Positions 23,133-35,849 of a stretch of DNA of 64,000 bases are shown piece by piece. Each line of letters begins with the position of its first letter. The first letter of the stretch is position 1. A program made the position numbers and the translations under genes. The notes under the pieces are model-generated. The model made no database searches, was not told where the DNA came from, and worked only from the letters and a program-made list of their open reading frames with translations. Origin of the DNA: Bolinopsis microptera. Lineage: Eukaryota; Ctenophora; Tentaculata; Lobata; Bolinopsidae. Location of the stretch: positions 11,065,983-11,129,982 of the forward strand of contig NC_087077.1 of the NCBI RefSeq assembly GCF_026151205.1. Direction: 5' to 3'.

Positions 23133-23140
23133 ACCTGACC

Positions 23141-23736
23141 ATGTTTACAAACATAGCCTGGCGTAATTGAATCCTCAAAAACGCGCAAGTAAGCGCGTTT
23201 ATGCGATTTTACAATTTCAAATAATCAGATTTTACAATCAAACTCAGCGCGCGGCTCTTGTGGCGTATACGTCACTTTTTTCCAATTGGTAGTTGCAGTG
23301 CACGTAAATAATTGCGCGGCTGTGAGTGGTTCTAAACGTGAATGCTGGTCACGTGCGCTCTAACATCCAATGAGCATCCGCACTTTTTTCAAAGCGATGG
23401 AGCACGTAATTCACCCAGCCCGATTAATTGGTCAATGTTAATAAAAATGAAATCTTTGTTAAATTGCATGCTAAATACCTTAAAATTTAAATTGTTGTTG
23501 TCAAACATGTCAATCTTACAAATGTCAACAATCCTAAAATAATTTAAAACCGAAACGTGATCCTTTGTAAAATTATATGTCCCAATAATCAAATTGACTT
23601 GTACTCAAGTATAAAGTTAAACAATTTACTTCAATAACCACGGTCACTAGCAAGTTCTCTCAAATGGAGAATATCATCATACGACTCCAGCAAGATGAAA
23701 CGCTTCCAGAGGTCAACCTTCAGGTGCTGTAGGAGG
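23141..23736. other. Intergenic DNA
   Basis: I see no gene in these 600 bases; none of the short frames resembles a known protein. Confidence 0.5.
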
Positions 23737-24270
23737 TTACGTCTGTGAGCCCGAGTCTACCAACTTCACTAGACTACACATCTCGACACTAAAACACAGC
23801 GCAGCTTGAGCTGGTGATCTTTCATCGCTCCTCAGTATTTGTCCTAGCATCTTCCACCTAGATAACTCAGCACGCTCAGACATAGGGGTAGAGTTACTCT
23901 GTTTGTAGAGGGTATCTTTGGACATCATACTGCGTGGCCAGCTGACATTCATGATCTTTCTGAGGTGGTTACGGTGACATGCATCTAGTTTGTCCCAGTA
24001 CGATTTAGGCATTCCCCAGCAACTAGAGTTATACATGAGGATAGATACTACTTGGGCCTCAAAGACCTTCAGCTTCTTCTGTAGGGGGATCTTACTCTGG
24101 CACCAGACCTTCTTGAAGTTCTGGAATGCTACATTAGCTAACATGATTCTTCTGGTGACATCTTTCCTACTTTCTAGCAGAGAACCCAACAACTTGCTAC
24201 TGCACCATTCTTCATTCATTCTAAGGGGTTTACCATCATCCATGACCTCATCTTTAAAATTTAAAAGCAA
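23737..24270 (-). pseudogene. LINE-C fragment, C-terminal end of a reverse-transcriptase ORF
   Basis: These 177 codons match the region downstream of the polymerase in a LINE ORF2. ILMYNSSCWGMPKSYWDKLDA and LRKIMNVSWPRSMMSKDTLY follow the pattern 'L..I..I.WP..I....LY' seen in RTE-like and related endonuclease-reverse transcriptases. The endonuclease and polymerase are absent, so this is a 5'-truncated relic. It is unlike LINE-A and LINE-B. Confidence 0.7.
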
Positions 24271-25249
24271 TAATAAACAACAAAAAATGTCTGTTATCGA
24301 TGAACTGACTTGGCGCTCGCTACTTCTATCAAGCTATTTTCCACGGCGCGCGCTTCTCCGGGAAAATTTAGAATAGTTGGTAGTATCATCCGTCAAACAA
24401 AAAGTCAAAAATAATGGAATGTCTTAAAATTGAACACTTGCACTTTTTGGCATAATTTTTCAACCATGTTGTTTTAAAACTCCTGTCCAATTTATCAGCA
24501 TGATTACTAAGTTAAATAAAAATTTCAGTCAAATAAAAACAATTTTATGCCACTAGACTTATTGCAGAGAAAATTATATTAAAAACACATAAGTTTTATA
24601 TTTAAAAGAAGCCTAATGTATCGCTCAGTATTGTTACATAATATTGGCCTGGAATCATTAACATTGCACATGTTAAGTAGGACATATTTTACATATTTAT
24701 TACATATTACTGTTCTCCATTAAGGGGCCGTAATTGTTCCAATTGTGTAACTGTAGATTTATCATTATTATTATTATTCCCACGTGATATACAATATAAT
24801 AGAAACGATCCTATACAGGTTTTCGGTTGACTGTTAGGTTCATCTGGTCACCAGTTTTGCATTCATATTAATGGGGAGGGTTACATTAGAAAGTCATCCT
24901 TTTAGCACCTTATTGGTTGATGGTTCTGGCATATGGTCAACTCTCCCTCTCATTTTGAAATGACACCAATGTCTGATATAAATACCGTGAAGTTTATATA
25001 TAAAACATTTAAATATCTCGCTGTATCAAACTGTTTGTTCAAGGAAAGGCCCAAGTACTGTGATGTGGTGTCCTTTGTCAGACACAGACTACGATTCGCT
25101 CTGCTCCGAACTTGTATTGTATTATTTCACAGAGGTTCCAAAAATTGGACACCCACGGCACTAAATAAATTAATTATTTTGTATCTTTGTATCCTGTATC
25201 CTTCATCTTTGTATCCTTGAAAGATGTTGCCTGGGCCCACACCTTGCAC
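24271..25249. other. Intergenic DNA with a possible transposon relic
   Basis: There is mostly nothing recognisable. At about 25040-25150 (plus) a short frame reads YCDVVSFVRHRLRFALLR and then HRG. This reminds me of the tail of a retroelement protein, but it is too short to assign. Confidence 0.3.
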
Positions 25250-25325
25250 GTTCGCTTTTTCAGGGGGGGGGGGGGGGGGGAGGGGGTGTGTACGCCTCTG
25301 CCCCCCCCTGACTACGCCCTTGATC
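25250..25325. mobile_element. Poly-G-rich end of a hAT-like MITE relic
   Basis: A run of about 18 G is followed by GCCCCCCCCTGACTACGCCC. Read on the minus strand this gives CAAGGGCGTAGTCAGG, close to the CAGTGGCGTA... ends of hAT-type MITEs such as 11576-11866. The other end is not identifiable. Open frames through this block on both strands are not genes. Confidence 0.45.
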
Positions 25326-25515
25326 ACAGAACATTCTGTTGCTCAAGCTTATTTCTAGTGAGACAAATCGTGGTTTATGCTCTGATTCATCAAAGGAATG
25401 TAGCATAAAACTTACTATTTCGATGACAATTTATTGTTTTGTGTGTAATAATTGTAGTCTACATAATATTTTATCTTTTAGCAGTGACTCAATGAAAATG
25501 TAGAATCTTTGGTGG

Positions 25516-28500
25516 ATGTCCGTTACAAAATCTATCTACATCCTCTCATTACTTCTGGCAACTCCTTGTTTAAGGTATGTTCACATGAACGTACTGTATG
25601 CTTTTTGCTTGAATTTTAGGAGATGGAATTTGATTAAAGAATCTATGTAATTGGGTGACTTACTATTAAGTACATAGATTCATTCATTACATGATGTCTT
25701 TATTTAGGTGCTGTCTCTTAAGACCCTTCCATTAACCTTGTGTTCAGCAAAATGTTTTAATTACCAAGTTTTGCAATAAAAAACATACTTTAATCATGCC
25801 TGTTTTTAAGTTATTCATAGTGTACACATACCATTGACTTGATCAAATTCTTCAAAATGTGTTTACTTGCAGATTCTCTGTGAAAGAAGAACAACAAGGC
25901 GGGGCTTACGTTGGTCAGCTTACTAACCTTGACAAACAAGGAACTTACTGCTTCACATCTTCATGTGGCTGGTCTTCATTATTTGCTTTGGATAAACAGA
26001 ATGGGATAGTGACCACAACAGCATCTATAGACAGGGAATCGTTATCATCTTCTGTAATTACATTGACTTTGTCGGGAACTGACAGTCAAGGTAGTAATGT
26101 CCTGGAGGTCATTGATGTGACAGTTGAAGATATAAATGACAATAGTCCCACATTTTCTGCCCCAGACTATACCTTGATTGTATCTGAAAATTTGGGTCCA
26201 CAAGTGTTTGATCTGTTATCCTGGAGTGATGACGATGAAGGTGAAAATGGTAAACTGAAGAAAGCACAGATCTTGGATATATCAGATCAAAGCTGGCCCT
26301 TTATACCTGAGATTAAAACTAGTGGAACGTTTCAGCAAGTTGTGTTAAAGATAACCAAATCGCTCGATAGGGAAAAGGTTGATCATTACGAATTCACTGT
26401 AGAGATAGAAGATAATGGGTATCCTGCTCTAACTGGAACTTTAAACGTTATTATTGATGTTCAGGACATCAATGATAATGCACCATCCTTCGAGAAAGAT
26501 AAATATCAATTTGATCTGGATGAAAATGTCTCAATTCCTTTTATGATTCATCAATTTATTGCAACTGATGAAGACTCTGGGGACAATGGTGATGTTAAAT
26601 ACTCATTATCGCACAATTACAATCAAGCTTATTTTAGTATTGATGAGCAATCTGGACAGCTCTCTTTGACATCAAAAATTGACTATGAAACCAGTCCAAG
26701 AATACGACAAGACGTCAAAGGCTTTACTCTGACTGTGACTGCTCAAGACATGGGTGTGTCTTCTAGACATGCTTCAACTTCAGTTGAGATTGTTGTTCGT
26801 GATGTCAATGACAACAGCCCAATAATAAAGTTTTACAGTCCTTTCATGACAAATTCTGGCAGTGATACCGTTGAAATTCGAGAGAATATTGCAGTTAATT
26901 CTTATACTGCAACAATTATTGTAAGTGACAAAGATAGTGGTGTCAACGGTGACTTTGATGTGGTTATAGATGGTGGCGGTTTTGGGAGCTTCAAACTTCA
27001 AACATCTCCTGGTTTGCTCATGCTTACAGCTGACCATTTAGACAGAGAAGAAAGACATACATATGAGGTTGTCATCAAAGCAACAGATAGAGGAACACCA
27101 AGTCTGCAAACTACGAAAAATCTGAATGTGAATATTTTGGATGAGAATGATAATAGTCCCAGTTTCACAAAGCCACTTTACACTAAAAGCATTGCAGAAG
27201 ATGTTGTGATAGACACTGACATTCTCTCTGTGAAGGCGTTAGATCCGGACAATGGTGTCAATGGTTCGGTTTTATACAGGATTGAATCCCAGACAGGTGG
27301 TAACCTTTTCAAGATATCATCGAGTGGTAGCATCTCCAATTTGAAGAAGCTTGATGCCGAAATAAATAAGTTTCATGTATTAAACGTGTCAGCATCAGAT
27401 GGAGGAAATCCATCGTTGATCAGTTTTACAGTTGTAAACATCACAGTCACGGATGTAAATGATAATACACCAGTTTTTGATAGTTCTCTGTATACATGTA
27501 ATGTTCCAGAGACAAAAACAAAAGGCTTGGTAATCTGCTCTGTTTCAGCTAGTGATCTTGATGGTGGAGTTAATGGTGATATCGTATTTACCATTGTCCA
27601 GACTGATAGTCCAAACTTTTCTATCGATGGTTCAACGGGGGATATTACACTTATAACTGCCCTTGATTATGAACAAACAGAAGTGCATCAATTGACCGTC
27701 AAGGCATCCGATAAAGGTAGGCCGGCAAAATATACGACTTGTGAAGTGATCATCAATGTGCTAGATGTAAATGATGAGACTCCACAGTTTGATCCAGTTA
27801 TTTATTCAGCCACAATCCCTGAAGGTGTTATGTTCTCGAGCATTCTGCAGCTCTATGCTCATGACAACGATAAAGACGATAGCATCAAATTCTCTCTCAC
27901 TTCTGGTGATATAAGCTATTTTACAATTTCCCCCTCTGGTGTTATATCAAACACAGAAGTGCTGAAATATTCAGACTCAAGCAGTACATATAATTTCAAA
28001 GTTTCAGCTCACGATACTGCAGATAATGAAGCATCTCCTTCTGCTTCTATCAGTGTCAATGTTGTTGAAAAGTCTCCTGATTTACCTGTTTTTTCAAAAG
28101 GTGTGATCAAGACATCAGTTGCAGAGGATTCTCCAGTAGGACATTCTGTGACCACTATCAATGCTTCTACAGAATCAAGCTGCACTATTTCGTACAGCCT
28201 CGCTTCGCAATCTGATTATTTTTCTTTGGAATCTGCTACCGGCAAACTTATGATCAAGAAAGAGATTGACTATGAGATGATCAAGAGAATCAGCTTATCT
28301 GTGATTGCTACCTGCAGGTCAGTTGAAGGCCGTGCGACTATTGAAGTGGATATCTTAGATGTCAATGATAACTCACCTGTTTGCGATAGCATGGGCACGA
28401 CTTTTGTCAAAGAAGACACTCAGGTTGGAACAGTGGTTTATACTAGTGTTTGCCGTGATATAGATTCTGATGTGAATGGGAAACTTTCATACAGCATAAC

Positions 28501-31500
28501 ATCACAGACTCCTCTCTTCTCGATATCTATAAACAAAGGAGAAGTGTCGGTTGCTAGTCCATTAGACAGGGAAACAGTAGACTCTGTAACATTAACTATC
28601 AAAGTTTGTGACAACGGGGTCACTTTGAAATTATGCAGTGACTTTAGTATAACAGTTCAAGTCACAGATGCGAATGATAATGCACCAGAATTTCTTGATC
28701 CCCTCACATTTTACGTGAAAGAAGATGTCAAAGTTAACCATGCCATTGGAAAATTGAAAGCACTTGATAGAGACGAGGGCAAGAACAAACAACTTACCTT
28801 TACTGTCCTTAACTCCGTTCAGCAGATCAAAGTCTTTAGCTCTGGTGAAATTGTTGTAAACCAGTATCTTGACTTTGAAACAGTTGACAGATTCTTCTTG
28901 AATGTGAGAGTCGAAGACCAAGGTGTACCTTCTCAGAGTTCTGAATCTATTGTAAAGATCATTGTTCAAGATGCCAATGACAATGCCCCAATATTTGAGC
29001 AACAAAGTTACAACTTCAACGTTCAGGAACATCAGTCAGTGCCATTCGTTCTAGGTGCTGTTGTGGCTACTGACAAAGACTCGGATGAAAATGGAAAAGT
29101 ATTTTACTCACTTTTAGATGGTAACGATGTTTTCAGTATCAATTCCACGTCTGGTGAACTTACTTTGATTGGTACAGTCGACTATGAGAGTTCAGTCATT
29201 TCATATCAAATCAATGTAGAGGCTTCTGACTCCGGAGAAATCCCCCTAAAATCCAAGGTTCTTGTCGTTGTCAATGTGCTTGATATCAATGATAATGCAC
29301 CAACGTTTACCCAAGATAGCTATTCAGTTTCTATTGCTGAGGATATTGCCATAAATTCTAAAATATTTGAAGTGACAGCATCCGATAGAGACGGTCCCAA
29401 TAACAACCAGATCACATACTCATTTGAGCAAGTGCAAGACAAGTTTAGAATCGATTCTTCTAGTGGGAGCATTTTCACAACAAAACAGCTTGATTTTGAG
29501 CAGATTCAAAGTTACAATATTGTTGTGATGGCTGAAGATAATGGCTCCCCAGCGTTCTCCTCAAAAGCAAGTTTGGTGATTGTACTATCTGATGTCAATG
29601 ATAATGATCCGAAATTTGAAACAGATCTCTTGGAAATAGGTGTAGTAGAATCAACTAGTCCTGGCACCATTATCAAAAGGATCCAGGCTACAGATATTGA
29701 TTCAGGAAACAACGGTAAACTTACATACGCCATAGTTTCAGAATCAGATACAGGAATTTTCTCATTGGATAGTTCTTCTGGTGATTTGACACTGCTAGGG
29801 AAACTTACTTTTTCTGGGAATGTTTTCAAGCTAGAAGTAGAAGCTACAGATCACGGAAGTGTACAACGATCTTCATCACAAGACATTGAAATCACAGTGA
29901 TAGATGTTAATGACAATGCACCAGTCTTCACTGATGGAATATCCTCTGCAAATATTGTTGAAAACTCGCCCAAGGGAACTTATGCTTTTCAAGTTTCAGC
30001 AAGAGACCAAGATTCTGGACCAGCTGGTATAGTCAATTTTAATATTTCATCCCAGTTTTTTAGCATCGAACGGATGACTGGAAAAGTTACTGTTATATCC
30101 AATATTGACAGAGAAAGTAACGAAACTCTGCTAGTAACTGTGTGTGCTACTGACCAAGCATCACCGGTATCTGAGCAACTATCAGTGTGTAAAGACATTG
30201 TTATCAGAGTTCTTGATGTCAACGACAATGCCCCTATCTTCAAAGATCATGAATCTAATATTTTTGTACACGAGAACACAAAGGTTGGTGGAAAGATAGC
30301 AACCATAAAAACATCAGATGCTGATTACGGATCTAATGCTACTGTCTCCTACTCGATTGTTAACGAAACCCCTCGAGGAATAGTTTCTATTGATGCAGAT
30401 TCCGGGGAACTTGTCCTCTCTAAATCAGTAGACTACGAAGAAGATGAGAACGCTGGCTCATTCACCATAGAAATCAAAGATCTGGGCACTCCCTCTTTGA
30501 AAAGTTCCAAGCAATTTTTCCTCCTTGTGCTAGATGACAACGACAATGTACCTGTATTCACCAATCCTTCAGCTCAAAGATCTGTATACTTGTCATCTTT
30601 CGTGAAAGCAGGAAATGTCATCTACAAAGCCACAGCAACAGATGCAGATAGCGGGTTGAACGGTAAGATATATTACTCATTGCCCAACACTTTCAATGGA
30701 AAGTATAGCATCGACGAGAATACTGGAGACATAACATTGAATGTAAAAGTGGATAAATCATTCGAAAATACTCTACTGAAGGTGAAAGCTACTGATTCTG
30801 GCGTTCCTGAACTCGCCTCAATCATGGTTGTCAATGTGGAATACAAGGATAAGAATGTCAAACCAATTTGTCCTGGTAAGTCCTATGTAACAGTTCCAGA
30901 AGATCAAATGAGTTTCACTACCTTGTTCATTATCGAATGCTATGACTTGGATTGGGGAGAACGGGGACTGTTGACGTATTCCATTCTGAATGGAAACCGA
31001 GGGAATGTCTTCTCTGTATCTACTGATGGAAAAGTTAGCTTGACTCAGAATAGGCTTGATTATGAGCAGCTTAACTTGTACAGCCTTGTCATTCTTGTTG
31101 AAGATCTCGGAGAGCCATCACTGAAAGAGCTGTTTATACTCGATATTAAAGTGACAAATGTCAATGATGAAGCACCCGTGTTCACCACAGAAGAAATTGT
31201 GTTGACTGTCAGTGAAGGAGTTGCAGTGGGAACTTTGTTGAATACTGTCACTGCATCAGATGCAGATGGGGACACAATTACATACTCCAGCTCGACTGTC
31301 ACTGAGGATTGCAAAGGGCTCTTCAATCTTAACTCACAAACTGGACAGCTAACTCTAGCGAAAGAGATTGATATAGTTTTGATGAACTCAATCGACTTGT
31401 GTGAAATATCCGTAAGTGCCAGTGACGGAGTGTTTACTACGGAGACTTTGATGTCTATTTTGATTACAGATGTTGACAATAATGCACCTATATTCTACTC

Positions 31501-33505
31501 TTCCCCAGCATTCACAGTAAACTTAGCCTCCTCAAATGTTGTCGGAGCAGTTGGAGCTAGTGATTCAGATTCTGGAGATTCAGATTTGGTCTACATAATC
31601 TCAACGACCAAAAGATCGGCAGGAGTTGTAGTCGATCCAAACACTGGTGTTCTCTCATGCCCTGACTCTGCCTGCACGGATGGTGATGTTCAAATCAAAG
31701 CCGCTGGACGAACACTGTCAACATCAAAGGTGGTTTCAATAACATTAGATTCGTCCTCTGTTCAAAAAATATTTTCTTACTCACAGTATAGCTTCTCGGT
31801 AAAAGAATCGGCAGCTGTTGGTTTCATAATTGACAGGATCAGTGTTCAAAAGGTGCCTGATAAAATGACCATAGAAGGTGGAAATAAAGGACTCTCATTC
31901 AGAGTTGAGAACAACAATTTAATTGTCAGCAAAGAACTTGACTTTGAAGTGTGGACTACATTCGATCTCACTCTCTGTGCTGTTTTAGACTCAGTTTCAA
32001 CATTTTCAACGGTGGTAATATCAGTTGAAGATGTAAATGATAACATACCAACATTCCGTCCTTCTTCTTTGAGAAAGGAGGTAAAGAGCAATGTTTTAAT
32101 TGGCACAGAAGTTTTTGAAGCGAGAGCTACAGACGCTGATTCTGGACTATCTGGTCAGCTTCTCTATTACTTAGAGGACTCGGTCTTTAGTGAGTACTTC
32201 AGTATTGAAACTCAAACGGGCATTATTAGCGTCAAGAAAAGTTTGAGTGAAGCTCCATTGGATATGGATATTCAAGTTAAAGCAAAAGATCAAGGCTCCC
32301 CTGCTAGAACATCCAACAGTTTCAATCTACTTATCAAGATTGTACACAAGCCTCTTCCTCCTCAGTTCAGTAAACCATCATATGATTTTGCTGCTTATGC
32401 TGATGCTTCTGCTTACTCTCTCCTTGGTCAAATTGATGTCGTCAACAACATACATGATGATTTTCACTATGCTTTCGAGGAAGATAATCAGTATTTTACC
32501 ATTTATTCCGTATCAGGAAGTATCCTTCAAAAGACTCCGATCTCGAATAATCAATTGACAGAGATTCAAGAATCTGTAAAAGTTGTGTCCATGGCAGATC
32601 CAACTGTGTTTGGTACTGTGAAGGTGAACATAAGAATCATTCAATCGATCTGCACTCCCAATCCATGTAAAAATGGAGCAGCTTGTATAGATTCTGTTGA
32701 TAGATACGAATGTGAATGTGTAGATGGAACTGCTGGTAAAAACTGTGAATGTGTTGACGAAAAATGCACAAACAGTGGCTTTTGTTTTTACAATTCTACA
32801 ATGAGTGAAGCTATGTGTCTTTGTGAAGACGGAATGTATAGGGACAATTGTAAGAAATCGAACTCAGTCCTCTTGATTGCTGTAATCGGTGGAGCTGTAT
32901 TTGTTATTCTTGTGATTATCTTATCTGTTGTTATCTACTGTTGCTGCGTCAGGAAGTACAGGAAGGGTAAGGACAAAAAAGCGGCAAACTCAGATTTCGA
33001 ACATGCAGTGAATGGTACCAGACTTGGCAGTAACAAAAGATTAAAGGGACAGCTTCATTTGCAGGATAACATCTGCATGAATCCGATCAACATTTCAAAC
33101 TTAGATGTTGATTCAAAGATCGGGTATCCAGAGTATACCTACACCAACCATGATTACGATCTGGACTCACCCCTTCCTCTTCAGTCTCCTTCTGTTGAGT
33201 TCCCACCTCATTCTTTCCAGTATGCTGCATCAGACAGCGGCCGTTCATCCGTGTGCACTGAGGCTGTCATCTTCAGAAAGTTGAAACAAGTTGATGAGCC
33301 CAATTCAGTGGAATCTAATAGAAGAGACAAAGACTCTGGCTTGGCCGGGTCCCTCAATACTTTGTGTCACTTTGATATGGACTACCAGTTCAATGAAGAC
33401 TATTTGCATGACTGGGGTCCCAAGGTTCAGAACATAGTTAATTTTTTAGATTTGGATGATGCTGTTCTCGACGAGGACAGTCCAGTAAAAGAGGAATTTG
33501 TATAA
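25516..33505 (+). CDS. Large single-pass cadherin, Dachsous/protocadherin-like
   Basis: Predicted cell-surface adhesion protein of 2,563 aa. Exon 1 (25516-25574) encodes a signal peptide (MSVTKSIYILSLLLATPC); exon 2 (25873-33505) encodes everything else. About 21-22 cadherin repeats follow, most ending in the calcium-binding linker DxNDNxP. Linkers near the 7th, 16th, 19th and last repeats are degenerate (for example EKSPDLP and HKPLPP), so those joints should be more flexible. Two EGF-like domains (about residues 2280-2350; CTPNPCKNGAAC) precede a membrane helix (about 2352-2377) and a cytoplasmic tail of about 185 residues. Near its end the tail has DYLHDWGPK, resembling the core of the catenin-binding region in classical and Dachsous cadherins (DYLxxWGxR), and SDSGRSS further upstream. 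No laminin-G domain is seen. A uORF (ATGAAAATGTAG, 25492) precedes the start. Confidence 0.88.
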
Positions 33506-33722
33506 TTGTGTAATTTATTATTTTTATGAAGTAGTGGAGAGATACTTTTTTTAAACTCTCACTAAAACATTTTAAAATATACTTATATTTCCAATATTCG
33601 AGGGTATTCAGGTTTGGTAGTGGGTTTAATTATTGCGAACGAATTGAAACCTATCAGCTTTTAAATAGTATATTCAGGGGTAGAATAATTCGTTCAACAA
33701 GTTTACATTACTTCAATTTTTC

Positions 33723-33728
33723 AATAAA
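33723..33728 (+). promoter_or_regulatory. Candidate poly(A) signal of the cadherin gene
   Basis: AATAAA lies about 215 bases after the cadherin stop, inside AT-rich sequence. Confidence 0.5.
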
Positions 33729-34309
33729 GTAACACTTTTTATTTCAGTTTTTATTTTCACCAAACATAATCAAAGGCTATTCACTTACATAATGAGATTT
33801 ATACGATTAATTTATAACATGAATTTTCACCATACTGCATGCGCATTTAATGAACTGCTTTTGAAGTTTATAGCATAGTTTGAGTTTTACCAGCAGCACG
33901 TAGCATTTAGCTTATTTCTAATTTGATTTTTTAGAACATTTACCAGAAATTGTAGATTTTATCAGTTTAGAATCAGTTTAGAGTTCAGATTACTTGATTC
34001 ATTCAGAGATTACATGTATTTTGTGTAAATATATCAGATACATTATATTATTTGTGTACATCATCACAGTTGACAAATTTATCATTATTTAATGATTTTT
34101 ACTGACTTGAATGTTTTGTGTTTAATTATGCCTCTCAATGATTATTCGAATGAAAAGTGCAGACTCTGCACTGCAGAGCTATACAAATTTTTGAAATTTT
34201 CAATGGTTACATTTCATTGTTTAGCGAATTGAAAAATTGAATTATCAAAGTTGATCCTTGTACCTCACTCATTTAACTACTTTAAATTATACATCTAACC
34301 TTATCAAAT
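33729..34309. other. Cadherin-PES1 intergenic DNA
   Basis: AT-rich sequence with no gene visible. Confidence 0.6.
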
Positions 34310-34320
34310 ACTTCTTGTAG
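34310..34320 (+). promoter_or_regulatory. 3' splice acceptor just before the PES1 ATG
   Basis: ACTTCTTGTAG is followed by GTAAC and then ATG. An acceptor five bases before the start implies either a cis intron in the 5' UTR or addition of a spliced leader. Confidence 0.55.
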
Positions 34321-34325
34321 GTAAC

Positions 34326-35849
34326 ATGGGGAAGCTTCAAAAGAAAGGGGAACGTGGGTCTGCCACAAATTACATCACCAGAACACAGGCAGTAAAAAAA
34401 CTCCAGCTCACACTGCCCGACTTCCGTAAGATATGTATCCTCAAAGGTATTTACCCTCACGAGCCTAAAAAGAAAAGAAAGCTGGCAAAAGGAAGCAGTG
34501 CACCCAAGACATTCTACTACGCTAAAGACATCCAGTACTTAGCTCACGAACCTCTGCTACAAAAGTTTGCTGAGACTAAGATCTTTGTGAAGAAGGTAAA
34601 GAAAGCCTTGGGTCGAGAGGAGCTTGATACTGTCCAGCGAGTAAGGGACGCAAAACCCCAGTACACATTAGATCATGTTGTCAAGGAACGGTATCCCAAC
34701 TTTGCTGATGCTATCAAAGATCTGGACGACTCTTTGTGCCTGATCTTTCTTTTCAGTACCATGCCTCGCCAAGGAAAGGTGCAACCTGGAATCATCAACA
34801 AATGCAGAATCCTGGCGGTACAGTTCATGCATTATTGTATTGCTGCGAAATGTGTGAAAAAAGTGTTTGTATCCATCAAGGGAATATATGTTCAAGTTGA
34901 AATTGACGGTAATGACATCAGCTGGATCATTCCTCATCAGTTTACCACACCTCCCCCTTCCAACATCGACTTCAGGGTCATGTTGTCTTTCCTTGAATTA
35001 TATACCACAGTCCTGGGCTTCGTTAATTTCAAGCTGTATTCTAGCTTGAACTTAATTTACCCTCCCAAAGCTTTAGATGATGTATTCAGCGAGAAAAGCT
35101 CCATTTATTATGGTGACGATATTTACCGTGAGCGGTTAGAGTCACTGAATATTCAGTTGGCAGAAGTACCACAGTTGGAAGAAGATGAAGAGATTGATGA
35201 AGAATTGCTGGCTGGAGACCAAACGTTAGAAGATCTCGTTCAATCTCGAAAAGAAGAGGAAAAATTCAAAAATCTATTCAAGGAGTGCAAGTTTTTCCTG
35301 GGTAGAGAAGTGCCTCGGGAAATCTTAGTTCTAACAATCAAATCGCTTGGAGGAGAGGTTTCATGGTCATCAGATAGCGGTGTTGCAAGCACATTTGACG
35401 AGACAGATCCAGACATCACCCATCAAATAGTTGACAGACCCTCTCAGTCCCATCAGTTCCTCTCCCGGTGCTATGTGCAACCTCAGTGGATATTCGACAG
35501 TATAAACCAGAAGAAACTTCTCCCAGTAGACGAGTACGTGGCGGGATGTCTCCTCCCACCTCATTTATCACCCTTCGTCAACTCTGAGGGATACCAGCCT
35601 CCTGAGCAGGTAGAACTGCTGGATCGTAACAAGGTGGCAGAGGATGAAGCAGAACAGGAGCCTAAAGATGGAATGACTCCTGAAGATAAGAGGCTGGCAG
35701 TCATGGCCATGCCCAAGAAGAGGAAAATTCTGTACAACAAAATGGTTTACAGTAATAAGAAGAAAGCTAGTGCTGTTAACAAGTTAAAAAGAAAGCGTGA
35801 GGAGTTGGATGAAACCAGGGAAAATAAGAAAGCTGCTCCAGAATCATAG
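34326..35849 (+). CDS. PES1: Pescadillo homologue, ribosome biogenesis
   Basis: A 507-aa nucleolar protein. In known species Pescadillo forms the PeBoW complex with BOP1 and WDR12, needed to process the 32S pre-rRNA and mature the 60S subunit. The N-terminal Pescadillo domain (about 5-280) is highly conserved: MGKLQKKGERGSA, then DFRKICILKGIYPHEPK. An acidic stretch (about 278-295, EEDEEIDEE) leads to one BRCT domain (about 316-410; CKFFLGREVPREIL and QPQWIFDSIN, with the conserved Trp). The tail is Lys/Arg-rich (KKRK, KLKRKRE), as expected of a nucleolar protein. At 507 aa it is shorter than human PES1 (588 aa), mostly in the C-terminal low-complexity part. The coding region has no intron, unlike its neighbours, but an acceptor-like site sits 5 bases before the ATG and the frame is fully intact, so I read it as the functional gene. 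Confidence 0.95.
   Translation: MGKLQKKGERGSATNYITRTQAVKKLQLTLPDFRKICILKGIYPHEPKKKRKLAKGSSAPKTFYYAKDIQYLAHEPLLQKFAETKIFVKKVKKALGREELDTVQRVRDAKPQYTLDHVVKERYPNFADAIKDLDDSLCLIFLFSTMPRQGKVQPGIINKCRILAVQFMHYCIAAKCVKKVFVSIKGIYVQVEIDGNDISWIIPHQFTTPPPSNIDFRVMLSFLELYTTVLGFVNFKLYSSLNLIYPPKALDDVFSEKSSIYYGDDIYRERLESLNIQLAEVPQLEEDEEIDEELLAGDQTLEDLVQSRKEEEKFKNLFKECKFFLGREVPREILVLTIKSLGGEVSWSSDSGVASTFDETDPDITHQIVDRPSQSHQFLSRCYVQPQWIFDSINQKKLLPVDEYVAGCLLPPHLSPFVNSEGYQPPEQVELLDRNKVAEDEAEQEPKDGMTPEDKRLAVMAMPKKRKILYNKMVYSNKKKASAVNKLKRKREELDETRENKKAAPES

Noticed and set aside
22885-23188. Four overlapping frames of 70-93 codons
   Set aside because: They arise from the palindromic GC-rich TTG...CAA element, which is open in several frames at once.
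25127-25408. Frames with Pro-rich or Gly-rich runs
   Set aside because: The runs are the poly-G/poly-C tract of a MITE end.
34326-35849. PES1 as a processed retrocopy because it has no introns
   Set aside because: The frame is intact, all key motifs are kept, there is no poly(A) tail or target duplication visible, and both EndoG genes here are also intronless.
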